Below, piece by piece: positions 17,093-25,147 of a DNA stretch of 64,000 nt (position 1 is the stretch's first letter; every line of letters begins with the position of its first letter). The notes beneath the pieces were generated by a model, which was given only the letters and a program-made list of their open reading frames with translations, was not told the origin of the DNA and ran no database searches. Source of the stretch: Streptomyces sp. NBC_01237. GTDB lineage: Bacteria; Actinomycetota; Actinomycetes; Streptomycetales; Streptomycetaceae. The stretch is taken from the NCBI RefSeq assembly GCF_035917275.1, contig NZ_CP108509.1, positions 1,426,001 through 1,490,000 of the forward strand. The letters are read 5' to 3'. The translations under genes and the position numbers were made by a program.

Positions 17093-18739
17093 ATGAACAG
17101 CGGACCGCCCCACGGCGTCCCGGCGTCCGGCGGCACGCTCCGGGAGATCCTGGCGTTCGACGACAGCGGGACGCTGCGGCTGCTGCTGGCGCCCTCCGGG
17201 CAGGACATCGAGGTCCGGGGCGTCGCGTTCGGCGACGAGGAGGCGGACCGGTCCGCCGAGGCTCACATCGTCCTGGCGGTCGGGGCATCGGCTGCCCAGG
17301 CCGAGGCGGCGGAGCCGGTGCGCCGGGCGGCCCGGCAGGGCGCCTGCGCCGTGGTGCTGCGCGAGGCGGAGGGTGCGGCCACGGCACCGGAAGTGCTGGC
17401 CGCGGCCGAGGAGTCGGGGATCGCGCTGCTGGCCCGCGCGGTGTGGACGGACTGGACCGACACGGCGACGCTGCTGCGCTCCGCGCTCGCGTACGGCTGG
17501 GCCGGCCGGAACGACGGCGCGGTGGCGGACGACGGTCCGGCGGGCGGGCTGAGCGCGCTCGCCGCCTCCATCGCCGAGTCCACCGGCGGCTCGATCACCA
17601 TCGAGGACACCCGCTTCCGGGTGCTGGCCCACTCCGCCACCCGGCCCGAGGCCGACGGCGTACGCCGGTCCACCATCCTGGGCGGCCGGGTTCCCGAGTG
17701 GCGCGTGGCCGAGCTGCGCCGCAGCGGGATTCTGCGGAACCTGTGGACCTCGCGGGACGTCATCCACCGCCCGGCCGACGGCGACAGCCCGGAGCGCCTG
17801 ATCATCGCCGTGCGCAACGGCACCGAAGTGCTCGGTTCGATCTGGGCGGCCGCGGACGGCCGCCCGCTGTCCCCCCGGGCCGGGGAGGCGCTGCGCCGCG
17901 CCGCCGGGGCCGCAGCGCCCCATCTGGTACGGCACCGGCTGCGCGAGAGCGGTGCCGTACGCCGCCGGGACCACGCCCTGCGCGGACTGCTGTACGGCCG
18001 GGGGGACCGCCGTACGCATGCCTGGTCGCTGGGCCTGGCACCGGACGAGCCGTGTGCGGTACTGGCGGTGGTGCCCGACCCCGGCGCCGGTTCACCGTCG
18101 CGGGCCGACCGCGCCCTGGACGTGCTCGCCCTCCAGGCCGCCGCGTACCGTCGCACGGTGCTGGTCCTGCGCGAACGGGCCCGGCTGCTGGTCCTGCTGC
18201 CCGCCGACCGCGGGCAGGACCGGGAAGCGCTCGCGCTGGCCCGGGAGCTGGACCGGGTCGCGACGTCGTTGCCCGGCGGTGTTCCCGTCCGGATCGGGGC
18301 CGGGTCCGTGGCCGCGTCCGCCCCGGGCGCCGCCGGCTCGTGCGAGGAGGCCGTGCTCGTCGTACGGGTGCTGCGTGAACGGGAGCGGCGCGGCGCCGAC
18401 GGGGTTCCGCTCCGGTACGCCGGAGCGTCGGGGGTGCGCACGGCCCTCGATGTCCTGCGCATGCTGGACGCCGTACGGCCCCTGTGGGACTCGGGCGGCG
18501 GGCCGGTGCACGATCTTGTACGCGCCGATCTCGCGACCGGCGGCGAACTGGTCCGCTCGATCGCCGCCCACCTCGACGCCTCGGGCGATGTGGCGAGGGC
18601 TGCGCTCCGGCTCACGGTGCATCCCAACACCCTGCGGTACCGGCTGCGGCGCGCACGGGAGCGCTTCGGTGTCGATGTGGACGACCCGGACACCCGGCTG
18701 CTCCTCTCGCTGGCCGTGCGCCTGACGGGTGACGTTTGA
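17093..18739 (+). CDS. PucR-family transcriptional regulator
   Basis: The second ATG (17093) is preferred because it opens the conserved part, but neither ATG (17081, 17093) has a clear ribosome site. The N-terminal PucR domain (TLREILAFDDSGTLRLLLAP) is followed by a GGDEF-like CdaR region and a C-terminal helix-turn-helix (DVARAALRLTVHPNTLRYRL near residues 500-520). PucR regulators control purine, amino-acid and polyamine use. The next gene, 110 bases downstream in the same direction, encodes a decarboxylase or racemase of the LysA fold and is the natural target candidate. The effector is unknown. Confidence 0.85.
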   Translation: MNSGPPHGVPASGGTLREILAFDDSGTLRLLLAPSGQDIEVRGVAFGDEEADRSAEAHIVLAVGASAAQAEAAEPVRRAARQGACAVVLREAEGAATAPEVLAAAEESGIALLARAVWTDWTDTATLLRSALAYGWAGRNDGAVADDGPAGGLSALAASIAESTGGSITIEDTRFRVLAHSATRPEADGVRRSTILGGRVPEWRVAELRRSGILRNLWTSRDVIHRPADGDSPERLIIAVRNGTEVLGSIWAAADGRPLSPRAGEALRRAAGAAAPHLVRHRLRESGAVRRRDHALRGLLYGRGDRRTHAWSLGLAPDEPCAVLAVVPDPGAGSPSRADRALDVLALQAAAYRRTVLVLRERARLLVLLPADRGQDREALALARELDRVATSLPGGVPVRIGAGSVAASAPGAAGSCEEAVLVVRVLRERERRGADGVPLRYAGASGVRTALDVLRMLDAVRPLWDSGGGPVHDLVRADLATGGELVRSIAAHLDASGDVARAALRLTVHPNTLRYRLRRARERFGVDVDDPDTRLLLSLAVRLTGDV

Positions 18740-18849
18740 GCGGTTCGGTACGTTTCCGTACGGCGGTTGCCCGTGCGGCCAGGGATTGCCGCCAGTCTTG
18801 GTCCTTCCCGACAAAGACCTGTGGGGCCGTCATCACCGACTCTCGCCGT

Positions 18850-20226
18850 ATGACACAGACTTCCTTCCGGAACACCGGTACGCGCCCGGCCGCCAGGTTC
18901 GACGACGCCGTCCGCGCGGCCGTCGAGCAGGGGCTGCTGGGCGAGCGCGGCGCCGTCGTGGGCTTCATCGACATCGATGGCGTACGCGAGAGTGTCGCCG
19001 CGCTGCGGGACGCGTTCGCCGCGACGCCCGATGTGCTCCACACGTTCGCGGCGAAGGCCGCCTCCCTGATTCCGGTACTGCGGCTGCTGGCCGACTGCGG
19101 GATGGGGTGCGAGGTGGCCGGCCCCGGTGAGCTGCGGCTCGCCCTGGACGCCGGGTTCGCGCCCTCGGCCATCGTTCTGGACTCCCCCGCCAAGACGCGT
19201 GAGGAGCTCCGGCTGGCGCTCGCGCTGGGCGTGGCGGTCAACGCCGACAGCCTCCAGGAACTGCGGCGGATCGACGAACTGCGCTCCCGTGACACCGTGT
19301 CCGTCCTCGGGCTGCGGGTCAATCCACAGGTGGGCGGTGGTTCCATCGGGGCGATGAGCACGGCGACGGCCACGTCCAAGTTCGGGGTGGCGCTGCGCGA
19401 CGCGGGGGCCCGCGAGGCCGTCGTCCAGGCGTTCGCGGACCGGCCGTGGCTGACCCGGCTGCATGCCCATGTCGGCTCCCAGGGCTGCCCGTTGGAACTC
19501 ATCGCGGCCGGGATCGCGGAGACGTACCGGCTGGCCGAGGAGATCAACGAGCGGCTGGGAACCCGGCGGATCACCAGCCTCGACATCGGCGGCGGGCTCC
19601 CGGTCAACTTCGACGACGAAACGGTCCGTCCCACCTGCGCCGACTACGTGGCCGCCCTCACGGAAGCGGTGCCCGGTCTCTTCGACGGCCGCTATGCGCT
19701 CGTCACCGAGTTCGGCCGGTCCCTGCTCGCGAAGAACGGCTTCATCGGTGCTCTGGTGGAGTACACGAAGGACGCGGGCGGACGCCGTATCGCGCTCACC
19801 CATGCGGGTGCGCAGACCGCCACCCGTACCGTCCTCATGCCCGACGCCTGGCCCTTGCGGGTCGGCGCGTTCGGCGCGGACGGGCGCCCGAAGGAAGGGC
19901 CGGCGCTGGCCCAGGACATCGCGGGCCCGTGCTGCTTCGCCGGGGACGTGGTGGCGCACGGCCGGGAGCTGCCGGAGCTGCACGAGGGCGACTTCGTGGT
20001 GCTGTACGACACGGGGGCCTACTACTTCTCCACCCCGTGGGCGTACAACAGCCTGCCGCGGCCCGCCGTGTACGGCTTCCGGGCCGCGGCGGCCGACGGT
20101 TCCACCGATGTGGTGTTCGCCCCGGTGCGGGACGCCCAGTCGCTGGACTCGATCGCGGCGGAGAGCGGTCTCGCCCACGCGAACGCGCTGATCGAGCCCG
20201 GTGGCGCGTCGTCCCGGCCCTCGTGA
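18850..20226 (+). CDS. PLP-dependent decarboxylase, fold type III (LysA/ornithine decarboxylase-like)
   Basis: 458 residues from the ATG at 18850; the frame is open further upstream but without homology. The PLP lysine is in HTFAAKA (residue 69), the phosphate-binding segment is DIGGGLP, the histidine that stacks on PLP is in HVGSQG, and the active-site cysteine loop is GPCCFAGD. These fit the diaminopimelate, arginine and carboxynorspermidine decarboxylase group; the alternative is a fold-III racemase. It lies behind a PucR regulator and apart from lysine genes, which points to amino-acid or polyamine catabolism rather than lysine synthesis. Substrate not resolvable by eye. Confidence 0.8.
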   Translation: MTQTSFRNTGTRPAARFDDAVRAAVEQGLLGERGAVVGFIDIDGVRESVAALRDAFAATPDVLHTFAAKAASLIPVLRLLADCGMGCEVAGPGELRLALDAGFAPSAIVLDSPAKTREELRLALALGVAVNADSLQELRRIDELRSRDTVSVLGLRVNPQVGGGSIGAMSTATATSKFGVALRDAGAREAVVQAFADRPWLTRLHAHVGSQGCPLELIAAGIAETYRLAEEINERLGTRRITSLDIGGGLPVNFDDETVRPTCADYVAALTEAVPGLFDGRYALVTEFGRSLLAKNGFIGALVEYTKDAGGRRIALTHAGAQTATRTVLMPDAWPLRVGAFGADGRPKEGPALAQDIAGPCCFAGDVVAHGRELPELHEGDFVVLYDTGAYYFSTPWAYNSLPRPAVYGFRAAAADGSTDVVFAPVRDAQSLDSIAAESGLAHANALIEPGGASSRPS

Positions 20227-20269
20227 CGGGCCGGACAACGGCCCCGTGACGGCTCAGCGGCTCAATGCC

Positions 20270-20479
20270 TCACCCGGCCGGCTGGGGTGAGGGCTCCGGC
20301 TCCGGTACGGGGTCGGGGTCGGGCCTGGGCGGCTGCGGAATCGGGTCCGGCGCGGGCCCCGGAGGCATGGGGCCGGGGCCCGGCGGTACGGGCGGCGGAC
20401 CGGGCAGGGGCGCGGGCGGACCGGGCACGGGTGCGGGGGTCGGCGACGGCGGTACGGGATCGGGGTACGGGTGGGTCAT
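20270..20479 (-). CDS. Small proline-rich protein
   Basis: 69 residues; GGAGGT lies five bases before the ATG at 20479, a strong ribosome site. After MTHPYPDP the protein is almost entirely PxP repeats with Asp/Glu (PDPDPVPEPEPSPQPAG at the end). There is no membrane segment or cysteine. It is likely disordered; role unknown. The convergent decarboxylase gene ends 43 bases away. Confidence 0.5.
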   Translation of the reverse strand: MTHPYPDPVPPSPTPAPVPGPPAPLPGPPPVPPGPGPMPPGPAPDPIPQPPRPDPDPVPEPEPSPQPAG

Positions 20480-20631
20480 CTCGGACCTCCAAAGCATCGG
20501 GCAACGTACGGGTGGAGCTCATCTCCACCGTCTCCCGGTGCGGCTGCCCGCGCCCGTCGAGTCCACACGTGTACGCCGCAGATCCCTCCACCCGCGCCTG
20601 TCCGGCCGCCCGCGTGGGGCGTCCCCGCAGG

Positions 20632-20985
20632 TCAGAACAGCTCGGGGTGGGACTTGAGCTGCCGCTCCGCCTCCTGGACCAGTTCGGCGGGGGCCACGGG
20701 AGCCTGCTCGGGGTGGCGCTGCGCCCATTTCGCCGCGTACGGGCAGAGCGGGACGACGGGGACTCCCTCACGGGCCGCCATGCCGTAGAACTCCTGGACG
20801 AGGGCGCCCGCGATGCCCCTGCCCTCGTGGCCCGGCTCGACGACGGTGTGCACGGCGACAAGGGCACCGGGCGCCGGGTCCATCACGAAGTACGCGATGA
20901 CTCCGGCCGCCTTGCCGTCCTCGTAGGCCACGAGATTGCCGTGGGCCCGGTCGTCCCGGATCTCTACTGCGGAGTTCTCTGCCAT
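20632..20985 (-). CDS. Short GNAT-family N-acetyltransferase (YjdJ-like)
   Basis: 117 residues, far below the usual 150-180 of GNAT enzymes but right for the small Gcn5-like subgroup. The acetyl-CoA motif is VEPGHEGRGIAGALVQEF, the N-terminal strands are present (GNLVAYEDGKAAGVIAYFVM), and the conserved end LCPYAAKWAQRHPE marks the group. It sits upstream of panD on the same strand as the next three genes in a loose array. The acceptor is unknown. Confidence 0.82.
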   Translation of the reverse strand: MAENSAVEIRDDRAHGNLVAYEDGKAAGVIAYFVMDPAPGALVAVHTVVEPGHEGRGIAGALVQEFYGMAAREGVPVVPLCPYAAKWAQRHPEQAPVAPAELVQEAERQLKSHPELF

Positions 20986-21025
20986 GGCGGGGCTCCCTGC
21001 TGTGTGCGGGCGTGGATGGGGCGGG

Positions 21026-21451
21026 TCAGCCGGCCGCGGGCACCGCGTGCGGGCTGCGTTCCGTGCGGGTCCCCGGAACCGGCGCGGAGGTGTCGTCGCC
21101 GAGCGCGACGATCCGGTTGTCCGCGTCGACGTGGACCACTGTCGGGGTCAGCGCGCGGGCCTCGGCATCGTCGACCTGCGCGTAGCTGATCAGGATGACC
21201 AGGTCGCCGGGGTGCACGAGGTGGGCGGCCGCCCCGTTGATACCGATGACACCCGAACCGCGCTCACCCTCGATGACGTACGTCTCCAGGCGTGCGCCGT
21301 TGTCGATGTCGACGATGTGCACGAGTTCACCCGGCAGTAGATCGGCGGCTTCCATCAGCTCGCCGTCGATGGTCACGGATCCGACATAGTGCAGGTCGGC
21401 CTGGGTCACGGTGGCCCGGTGAATCTTGGACTTGAACATCGTACGCATCAT
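21026..21451 (-). CDS. panD: Aspartate 1-decarboxylase (pyruvoyl-dependent)
   Basis: Converts L-aspartate to beta-alanine for pantothenate and CoA synthesis. 141 residues from the ATG at 21451; AGGAG lies upstream. The self-cleavage site Gly24-Ser25 in [12 protein letters not shown] yields the pyruvoyl group at the new alpha chain. The conserved tail [20 protein letters not shown] is complete. panB and panC are not in the window. A hairpin-like stretch in the leader (CCTGC AAAAAC GCAGG) may be structural or regulatory. It is a close match to the family throughout. Confidence 0.96.
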   Translation of the reverse strand: MMRTMFKSKIHRATVTQADLHYVGSVTIDGELMEAADLLPGELVHIVDIDNGARLETYVIEGERGSGVIGINGAAAHLVHPGDLVILISYAQVDDAEARALTPTVVHVDADNRIVALGDDTSAPVPGTRTERSPHAVPAAG

Positions 21452-21556
21452 CTAGGTACTCCTGGAGGTAGGCTCCCTGCCTGCGTTTTTGCAGGTCAAG
21501 GGCTGTTTCCTTACCCTACAACGAGTCGCATGTCCGGGCAGCTCCCCCCAGGTTCT

Positions 21557-21735
21557 TCAGGACTCGTGCTGACCACTTGGTTGCTTGCAGGCCGCGAGGG
21601 CCTTGGTGGTCGTTGCGACGGCGTCGGGTGTCTCGTCCGGATCCTGGTAGTCGGTGGCCTGCCGTGGCCGTCCTCGTTGCCTACGACGGCCACGGCGGCG
21701 ACCTTGCCGTACGTGTGCGCGGTCCTGGTCATCGG
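21557..21735 (-). pseudogene. Remnant of a flavodoxin / NADPH-dependent FMN reductase
   Basis: Two adjacent frames carry pieces of the C-terminal half of an NADPH-dependent FMN reductase or flavodoxin-like protein: TYGKVAAVAVVGNEDGHG in one, and DYQDPDETPDAVATTTKALA in the other. Together they would fit in order with a frameshift and a small deletion between them. No N-terminal FMN-binding part was found upstream. The remainder of 21736-21933 has no recognisable gene. The identification is by resemblance only. Confidence 0.4.
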
Positions 21736-21933
21736 TCTCGGGGCCGTTCGGGCCGGCAGCGTCGGCGATGAGGGCGTTGATCCGCGGGGGCGCCTCTGCC
21801 ATGTCTCGATCCATCGTCACCGGGCGACCTCGCGAAACACTTGCGGTCGCCGCCTCGAACCGTGACTCGCCCGGCTCGCCGATCCGGGCGTTTTCGGCCG
21901 ACTCGCCAAGCCCGGCGTGCGGGACCACAGCCT

Positions 21934-22914
21934 TCAGGCTCGCACATTGCTCGGCGTGAGCTGTCGGATGCGCGCGTCGAGCTCGCGCTGGTAGAAGTCG
22001 ATGAAGCCGTCGGGGTCGGGGCCCGCGTTCTGCATGACCAGCCTGTCGAAGCCCGCGTCGACGTAGCTCTGAGCGACCTCGATGTAGCGTCCGGGGTCCG
22101 CTCCGCAAGCGAACTTCTCCAGAATGTCACTCTCGCGCACGGTGGTGGTCGCGGCATCGAAGTTGACCGGATTGGGCAGCTCGCTCATCACTTTCCACCC
22201 GGTCAGCGCCCACCGCGACGTCTTGAGAGCGGCACGCGCGGCGGTGTGTGCGTCGGGTGCCCAGGCCATCGGAACCTCGCCGTAGCACGGGCCGGTTCCC
22301 CCGGCGTCACGGTAGTGCTGGACAATGCTCGGCTTGTCCTCAGTGGCGAACAGGCCGTCGCCCAGTTCGGCGGCGATGCGGGTCGACATGTGACCGCTGG
22401 CGGCCACGGCGATCAGAGGCAGCTCGCCGGGGAGGTCGAAGACCCGGGCGTCCTGCAGTCGCAGATGCTTTCCCTCGTAGGACCGGTAGCCCCCGCTCCA
22501 CAGCAGTCGGATGATCTCCAGGGCTTCCGTGAGCATTTCGTGCCGGGGGCGGACCGCGTCGGGGAATCCGGGACCGACGACGTGTTCGTTCAGCCGCTCC
22601 CCCGAGCCGACACCCAGGACGAAGCGGCCTTCCGAGAGCAGGGCGAGCGTCGCAGCCGCCTGAGCGATGATCGCGGGATGGTAACGCACAGTGGGACACG
22701 TGACCCCGGTCGCCAGACCGATCCGCGACGTCTTGGCCGCGATGCTTCCCAGCACCGTCCAGGCGAACGGTGAGTGTCCCTGGTTGTCGAGCCAGGGGTG
22801 GTAGTGGTCGCTGATCTCCACGAAGTCGAATCCCGCCTCCTCGGCGAGCACTGCCTGCCTGACCAGCTCCGCCGGGCCGAACGCCTCCGCCGCCAGCTTG
22901 TAACCCACCTGCAT
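21934..22914 (-). CDS. LLM-class F420-dependent oxidoreductase
   Basis: 326 residues from the ATG at 22914, chosen because GAGG precedes it by seven bases (the upstream ATG at 22932 is the alternative). A TIM-barrel luciferase-like monooxygenase of the TIGR03557 type: EEAGFDFVEISDHYHPW, GLATGVTCPTVRYHPA, FVLGVGSGERLNEHVVG, and the C-terminal ADPGRYIEVAQSYVDAGFDRL. These enzymes use coenzyme F420H2, common in actinobacteria, to reduce or oxidise small molecules. A remnant of a similar protein lies at 32504-32788. The substrate is unknown. Confidence 0.88.
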   Translation of the reverse strand: MQVGYKLAAEAFGPAELVRQAVLAEEAGFDFVEISDHYHPWLDNQGHSPFAWTVLGSIAAKTSRIGLATGVTCPTVRYHPAIIAQAAATLALLSEGRFVLGVGSGERLNEHVVGPGFPDAVRPRHEMLTEALEIIRLLWSGGYRSYEGKHLRLQDARVFDLPGELPLIAVAASGHMSTRIAAELGDGLFATEDKPSIVQHYRDAGGTGPCYGEVPMAWAPDAHTAARAALKTSRWALTGWKVMSELPNPVNFDAATTTVRESDILEKFACGADPGRYIEVAQSYVDAGFDRLVMQNAGPDPDGFIDFYQRELDARIRQLTPSNVRA

Positions 22915-23091
22915 GTGATCCTCATTCCGCACGCGTCACGGCCACTTCTTCCGCACAGGGATACCCCCTGATATCTACACATAACGGTCGAGTGCGTAGG
23001 GCCGTGCGGAATGCAGCCTTGACCTGGCCTTTCCTGCCGACGAGTCGTGTCCCGCCTGCTCGGGTGCACGAGGGGGTTCGACGTGCGCGCG

Positions 23092-23781
23092 TCAGTCGGG
23101 GGCCGGCCCGAAAGGGCTGTCGTCGAGGCGGTCGAGCAGATCGGCCACATCCAGATAGACCGCTTCCGCTCCTGCCCGCTCCAGGTCGGCGCGGGGGATA
23201 CCGCCCGACAGGAGAGCAACCGCAGTCACCCCGGCCCGGGCCGCCGCCTCCATGTCCCATACCGTGTCGCCCACGAACACCGCTTGCCCCGCACTGACAC
23301 CGGCCAGCCGGCAGGCCAGCTCGACGGGCTCCGGGGAGGGCTTGCCCCGGTCGACGTCGTCCGAGCTCGCCGTGGCCCGGACCGCCTCGTCCGCGTCCAC
23401 CGCCCGCCGCAGAGCCGCGAGCTCCGTGCCGCTCGCCGAGGTGGCGAGAACAACCCGCCAACCGCGTTCGGCCAGGGTGCGCAGCAGGTCGCCCGCGCCC
23501 CGGAAGGCCGGGAGTCGGTCGAAGTACGTGGCGTAGAGCACCGTGTGCGCGGAGCTGATGGCCGTGTCCTGCCCGGGGTCACGGTCGGGCCCCAGCAGTC
23601 GCTCGATCAGATCGCCGGAACCGAGGCCGACCGCCCGGTGGATGTCCGGCATCGGCACGGTGTGCCCGGCCTGCCGAAAGGCCTCCCACCAGGCCACCAC
23701 GTGGAGGTGGTTGGTATCGGTGAGAGTGCCGTCCACATCGAAGATCGCCGCCCCTGCCGTGGTCTTCCCCAGCGTCGCCAT
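23092..23781 (-). CDS. HAD-superfamily phosphatase (beta-phosphoglucomutase-like)
   Basis: 229 residues. Motif I is AIFDVDGTLTDTNHLH with the nucleophile Asp and the acid Asp two residues on; motif II is VLATSASGT; motif III Lys is in DRGKPSPEP; motif IV is VFVGDTVWDM. All four catalytic motifs are intact. The cap is inserted after motif I (C1 type), as in phosphoglucomutase, phosphoglycolate and epoxide-type HAD enzymes. It overlaps the DUF5709 gene by one base (TGATG), so the two are co-translated. Confidence 0.85.
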   Translation of the reverse strand: MATLGKTTAGAAIFDVDGTLTDTNHLHVVAWWEAFRQAGHTVPMPDIHRAVGLGSGDLIERLLGPDRDPGQDTAISSAHTVLYATYFDRLPAFRGAGDLLRTLAERGWRVVLATSASGTELAALRRAVDADEAVRATASSDDVDRGKPSPEPVELACRLAGVSAGQAVFVGDTVWDMEAAARAGVTAVALLSGGIPRADLERAGAEAVYLDVADLLDRLDDSPFGPAPD

Positions 23782-24254
23782 CAGACCTCGCGCCCCTGGA
23801 TGTCCGCCTCGTCCGTGACATGGACGGCCGCTTCCTCCGCCGACGCCGCGCCACCGTCGATGCCCACGTCCTCGGCGAAGACGTCGTTCTCCCGCCCGGC
23901 CGCGTCGTCCGCCGCGCTGAGGCGTCCCGCCCGGGGCTCGCGCTCGGACGCTTCCAACGGTTCGCCCTCACCCCCGGCGAGGTCGCCGACGCCGTCACCG
24001 TTGGGTGGTTCCACATCGTCGGTCTCCTGGGCGAGCCGCTGGTCCAGGGACTCACCGTGGCGCACCTCGGCCCCGGTCGTACCGAACCTGTTCACGGCCA
24101 AGGGGCGTTCGGGAGGGGAGTAGCCCTCATCCATTCGGTCGTCCAGATCGCGTTCGTCGAGCGTGTTCTCCAGGTCGAGGCCGTCGTTCGGCGGATCGCC
24201 GCCGTCGTCGCCCTGCGGCTGGTACACATCGTCGCCGCGTGCGTCTGCGGGCAT
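23781..24254 (-). CDS. DUF5709-family acidic protein
   Basis: 157 residues, strongly acidic, with the family hallmark LDERDLDDRMDEGYSPPERP around residues 32-52. No membrane segment, no cysteine; probably largely disordered. It is widespread in Streptomyces, often beside stress genes. It starts an operon with the HAD phosphatase gene. Function unknown. Confidence 0.75.
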   Translation of the reverse strand: MPADARGDDVYQPQGDDGGDPPNDGLDLENTLDERDLDDRMDEGYSPPERPLAVNRFGTTGAEVRHGESLDQRLAQETDDVEPPNGDGVGDLAGGEGEPLEASEREPRAGRLSAADDAAGRENDVFAEDVGIDGGAASAEEAAVHVTDEADIQGREV

Positions 24255-24306
24255 GTCCTGTTTCCTTCGTCGTGCGGGCGACCGGTCCCCGGGCCGCCGG
24301 TGGGCA

Positions 24307-24633
24307 TCAGCGTCCGAGGGCCTTACGGAGCTGTTCCTTGTTCATGGAGGAACGCCCGTCGATGTTCTTCTTTTTGGCCTCCGCGTAGAGCTGGTCCTTC
24401 GTGGGTCCCTGCGCGCCCTTGTGGGAGCGTTCACCGCCGCGTTCGTAGGCGGACTTCCTGTCCTGGAGCGATGTCCTGCTCGCCGTCCTCGACTCACCGG
24501 ACCGGGCGCGCTGCTTGTTGACTGTCCGGGCCGCGATCTCCTTCGCACGGGGCGTCGACGCGCCCTGTTCCTCCTGACTCTCCTTGATGTGCTCGTACTG
24601 CCGCTCACGCTTCTTGCTGGATCCGGCCGGCAT
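24307..24633 (-). CDS. Basic protein with C-terminal Rho-N/SAP-like motif ("plasmid stabilization protein" type)
   Basis: 108 residues, rich in Lys/Arg. The N-terminal half SSKKRERQYEHIKESQEEQG, then AKEIAARTVNKQRAR, is the hallmark of streptomycete proteins usually labelled plasmid stabilization proteins. The C-terminal TKDQLYAEAKKKNIDGRSSM, then NKEQLRKAL, resembles a Rho-N/SAP-type nucleic-acid-binding helix pair. It is probably a DNA- or RNA-binding protein; the historical name should not be taken as function. It lies 52 bases upstream of the DUF5709 operon. Confidence 0.7.
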   Translation of the reverse strand: MPAGSSKKRERQYEHIKESQEEQGASTPRAKEIAARTVNKQRARSGESRTASRTSLQDRKSAYERGGERSHKGAQGPTKDQLYAEAKKKNIDGRSSMNKEQLRKALGR

Positions 24634-25147
24634 GGCGCGCTCCTCCGCTTCCTCTCGTGGGCGTCGGGTCCGGAAACCGTCACGGACTCGGGGACGGCCA
24701 CCGTCTTTCCCGTACGGATCCCACTAAACAACGCACCCCGCGACGGCGCCCCCGGAGGCGGGATCAGGAGTGCCCCGAGGCCGGCGGGGCATCGGCCGGA
24801 TGCCGTGCGGACGTAGTGGCCCAGCCCAACCGGCCGGCCCCGACGTAACGCGGACTGCCGCCTGCCGAAGATCTGAGCCGACCACAGCGCAGAGGGACTG
24901 AACGGCCCAGGAGCGAAATGGACAGCCCCGGTATGGAGTGCCGAGGCCACGACCGGGCCAGCCTTTTATGAGACAGGCTGTGAACCATGGCCAGACTCGT
25001 GGGTGTCCCGATCAGTTGTGGACGACGACCGGGGCGGCCCGGGGCGGCCTCCGGCCATCGTGGAAGGGCTCCGATAGAAACCCACCGGTGTCATGGGCGA
25101 TTCTCAGGACAGGCGAGCACCGTACGTGCGACGAGGGAAGGCGTTTC
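24634..25147. other. 514-base stretch without a gene
   Basis: Divergent intergenic region between the basic small protein and the phosphoketolase pseudogene. No coding frame here has a ribosome site or family resemblance. No strong repeat was noted. Confidence 0.5.

Noticed and set aside
17263..20238. A 991-codon open frame on the minus strand
   Set aside because: It is antisense to the PucR and decarboxylase genes, whose domains are clear. It is Arg/Ser-rich with no domain and is a product of G+C-biased codon use.
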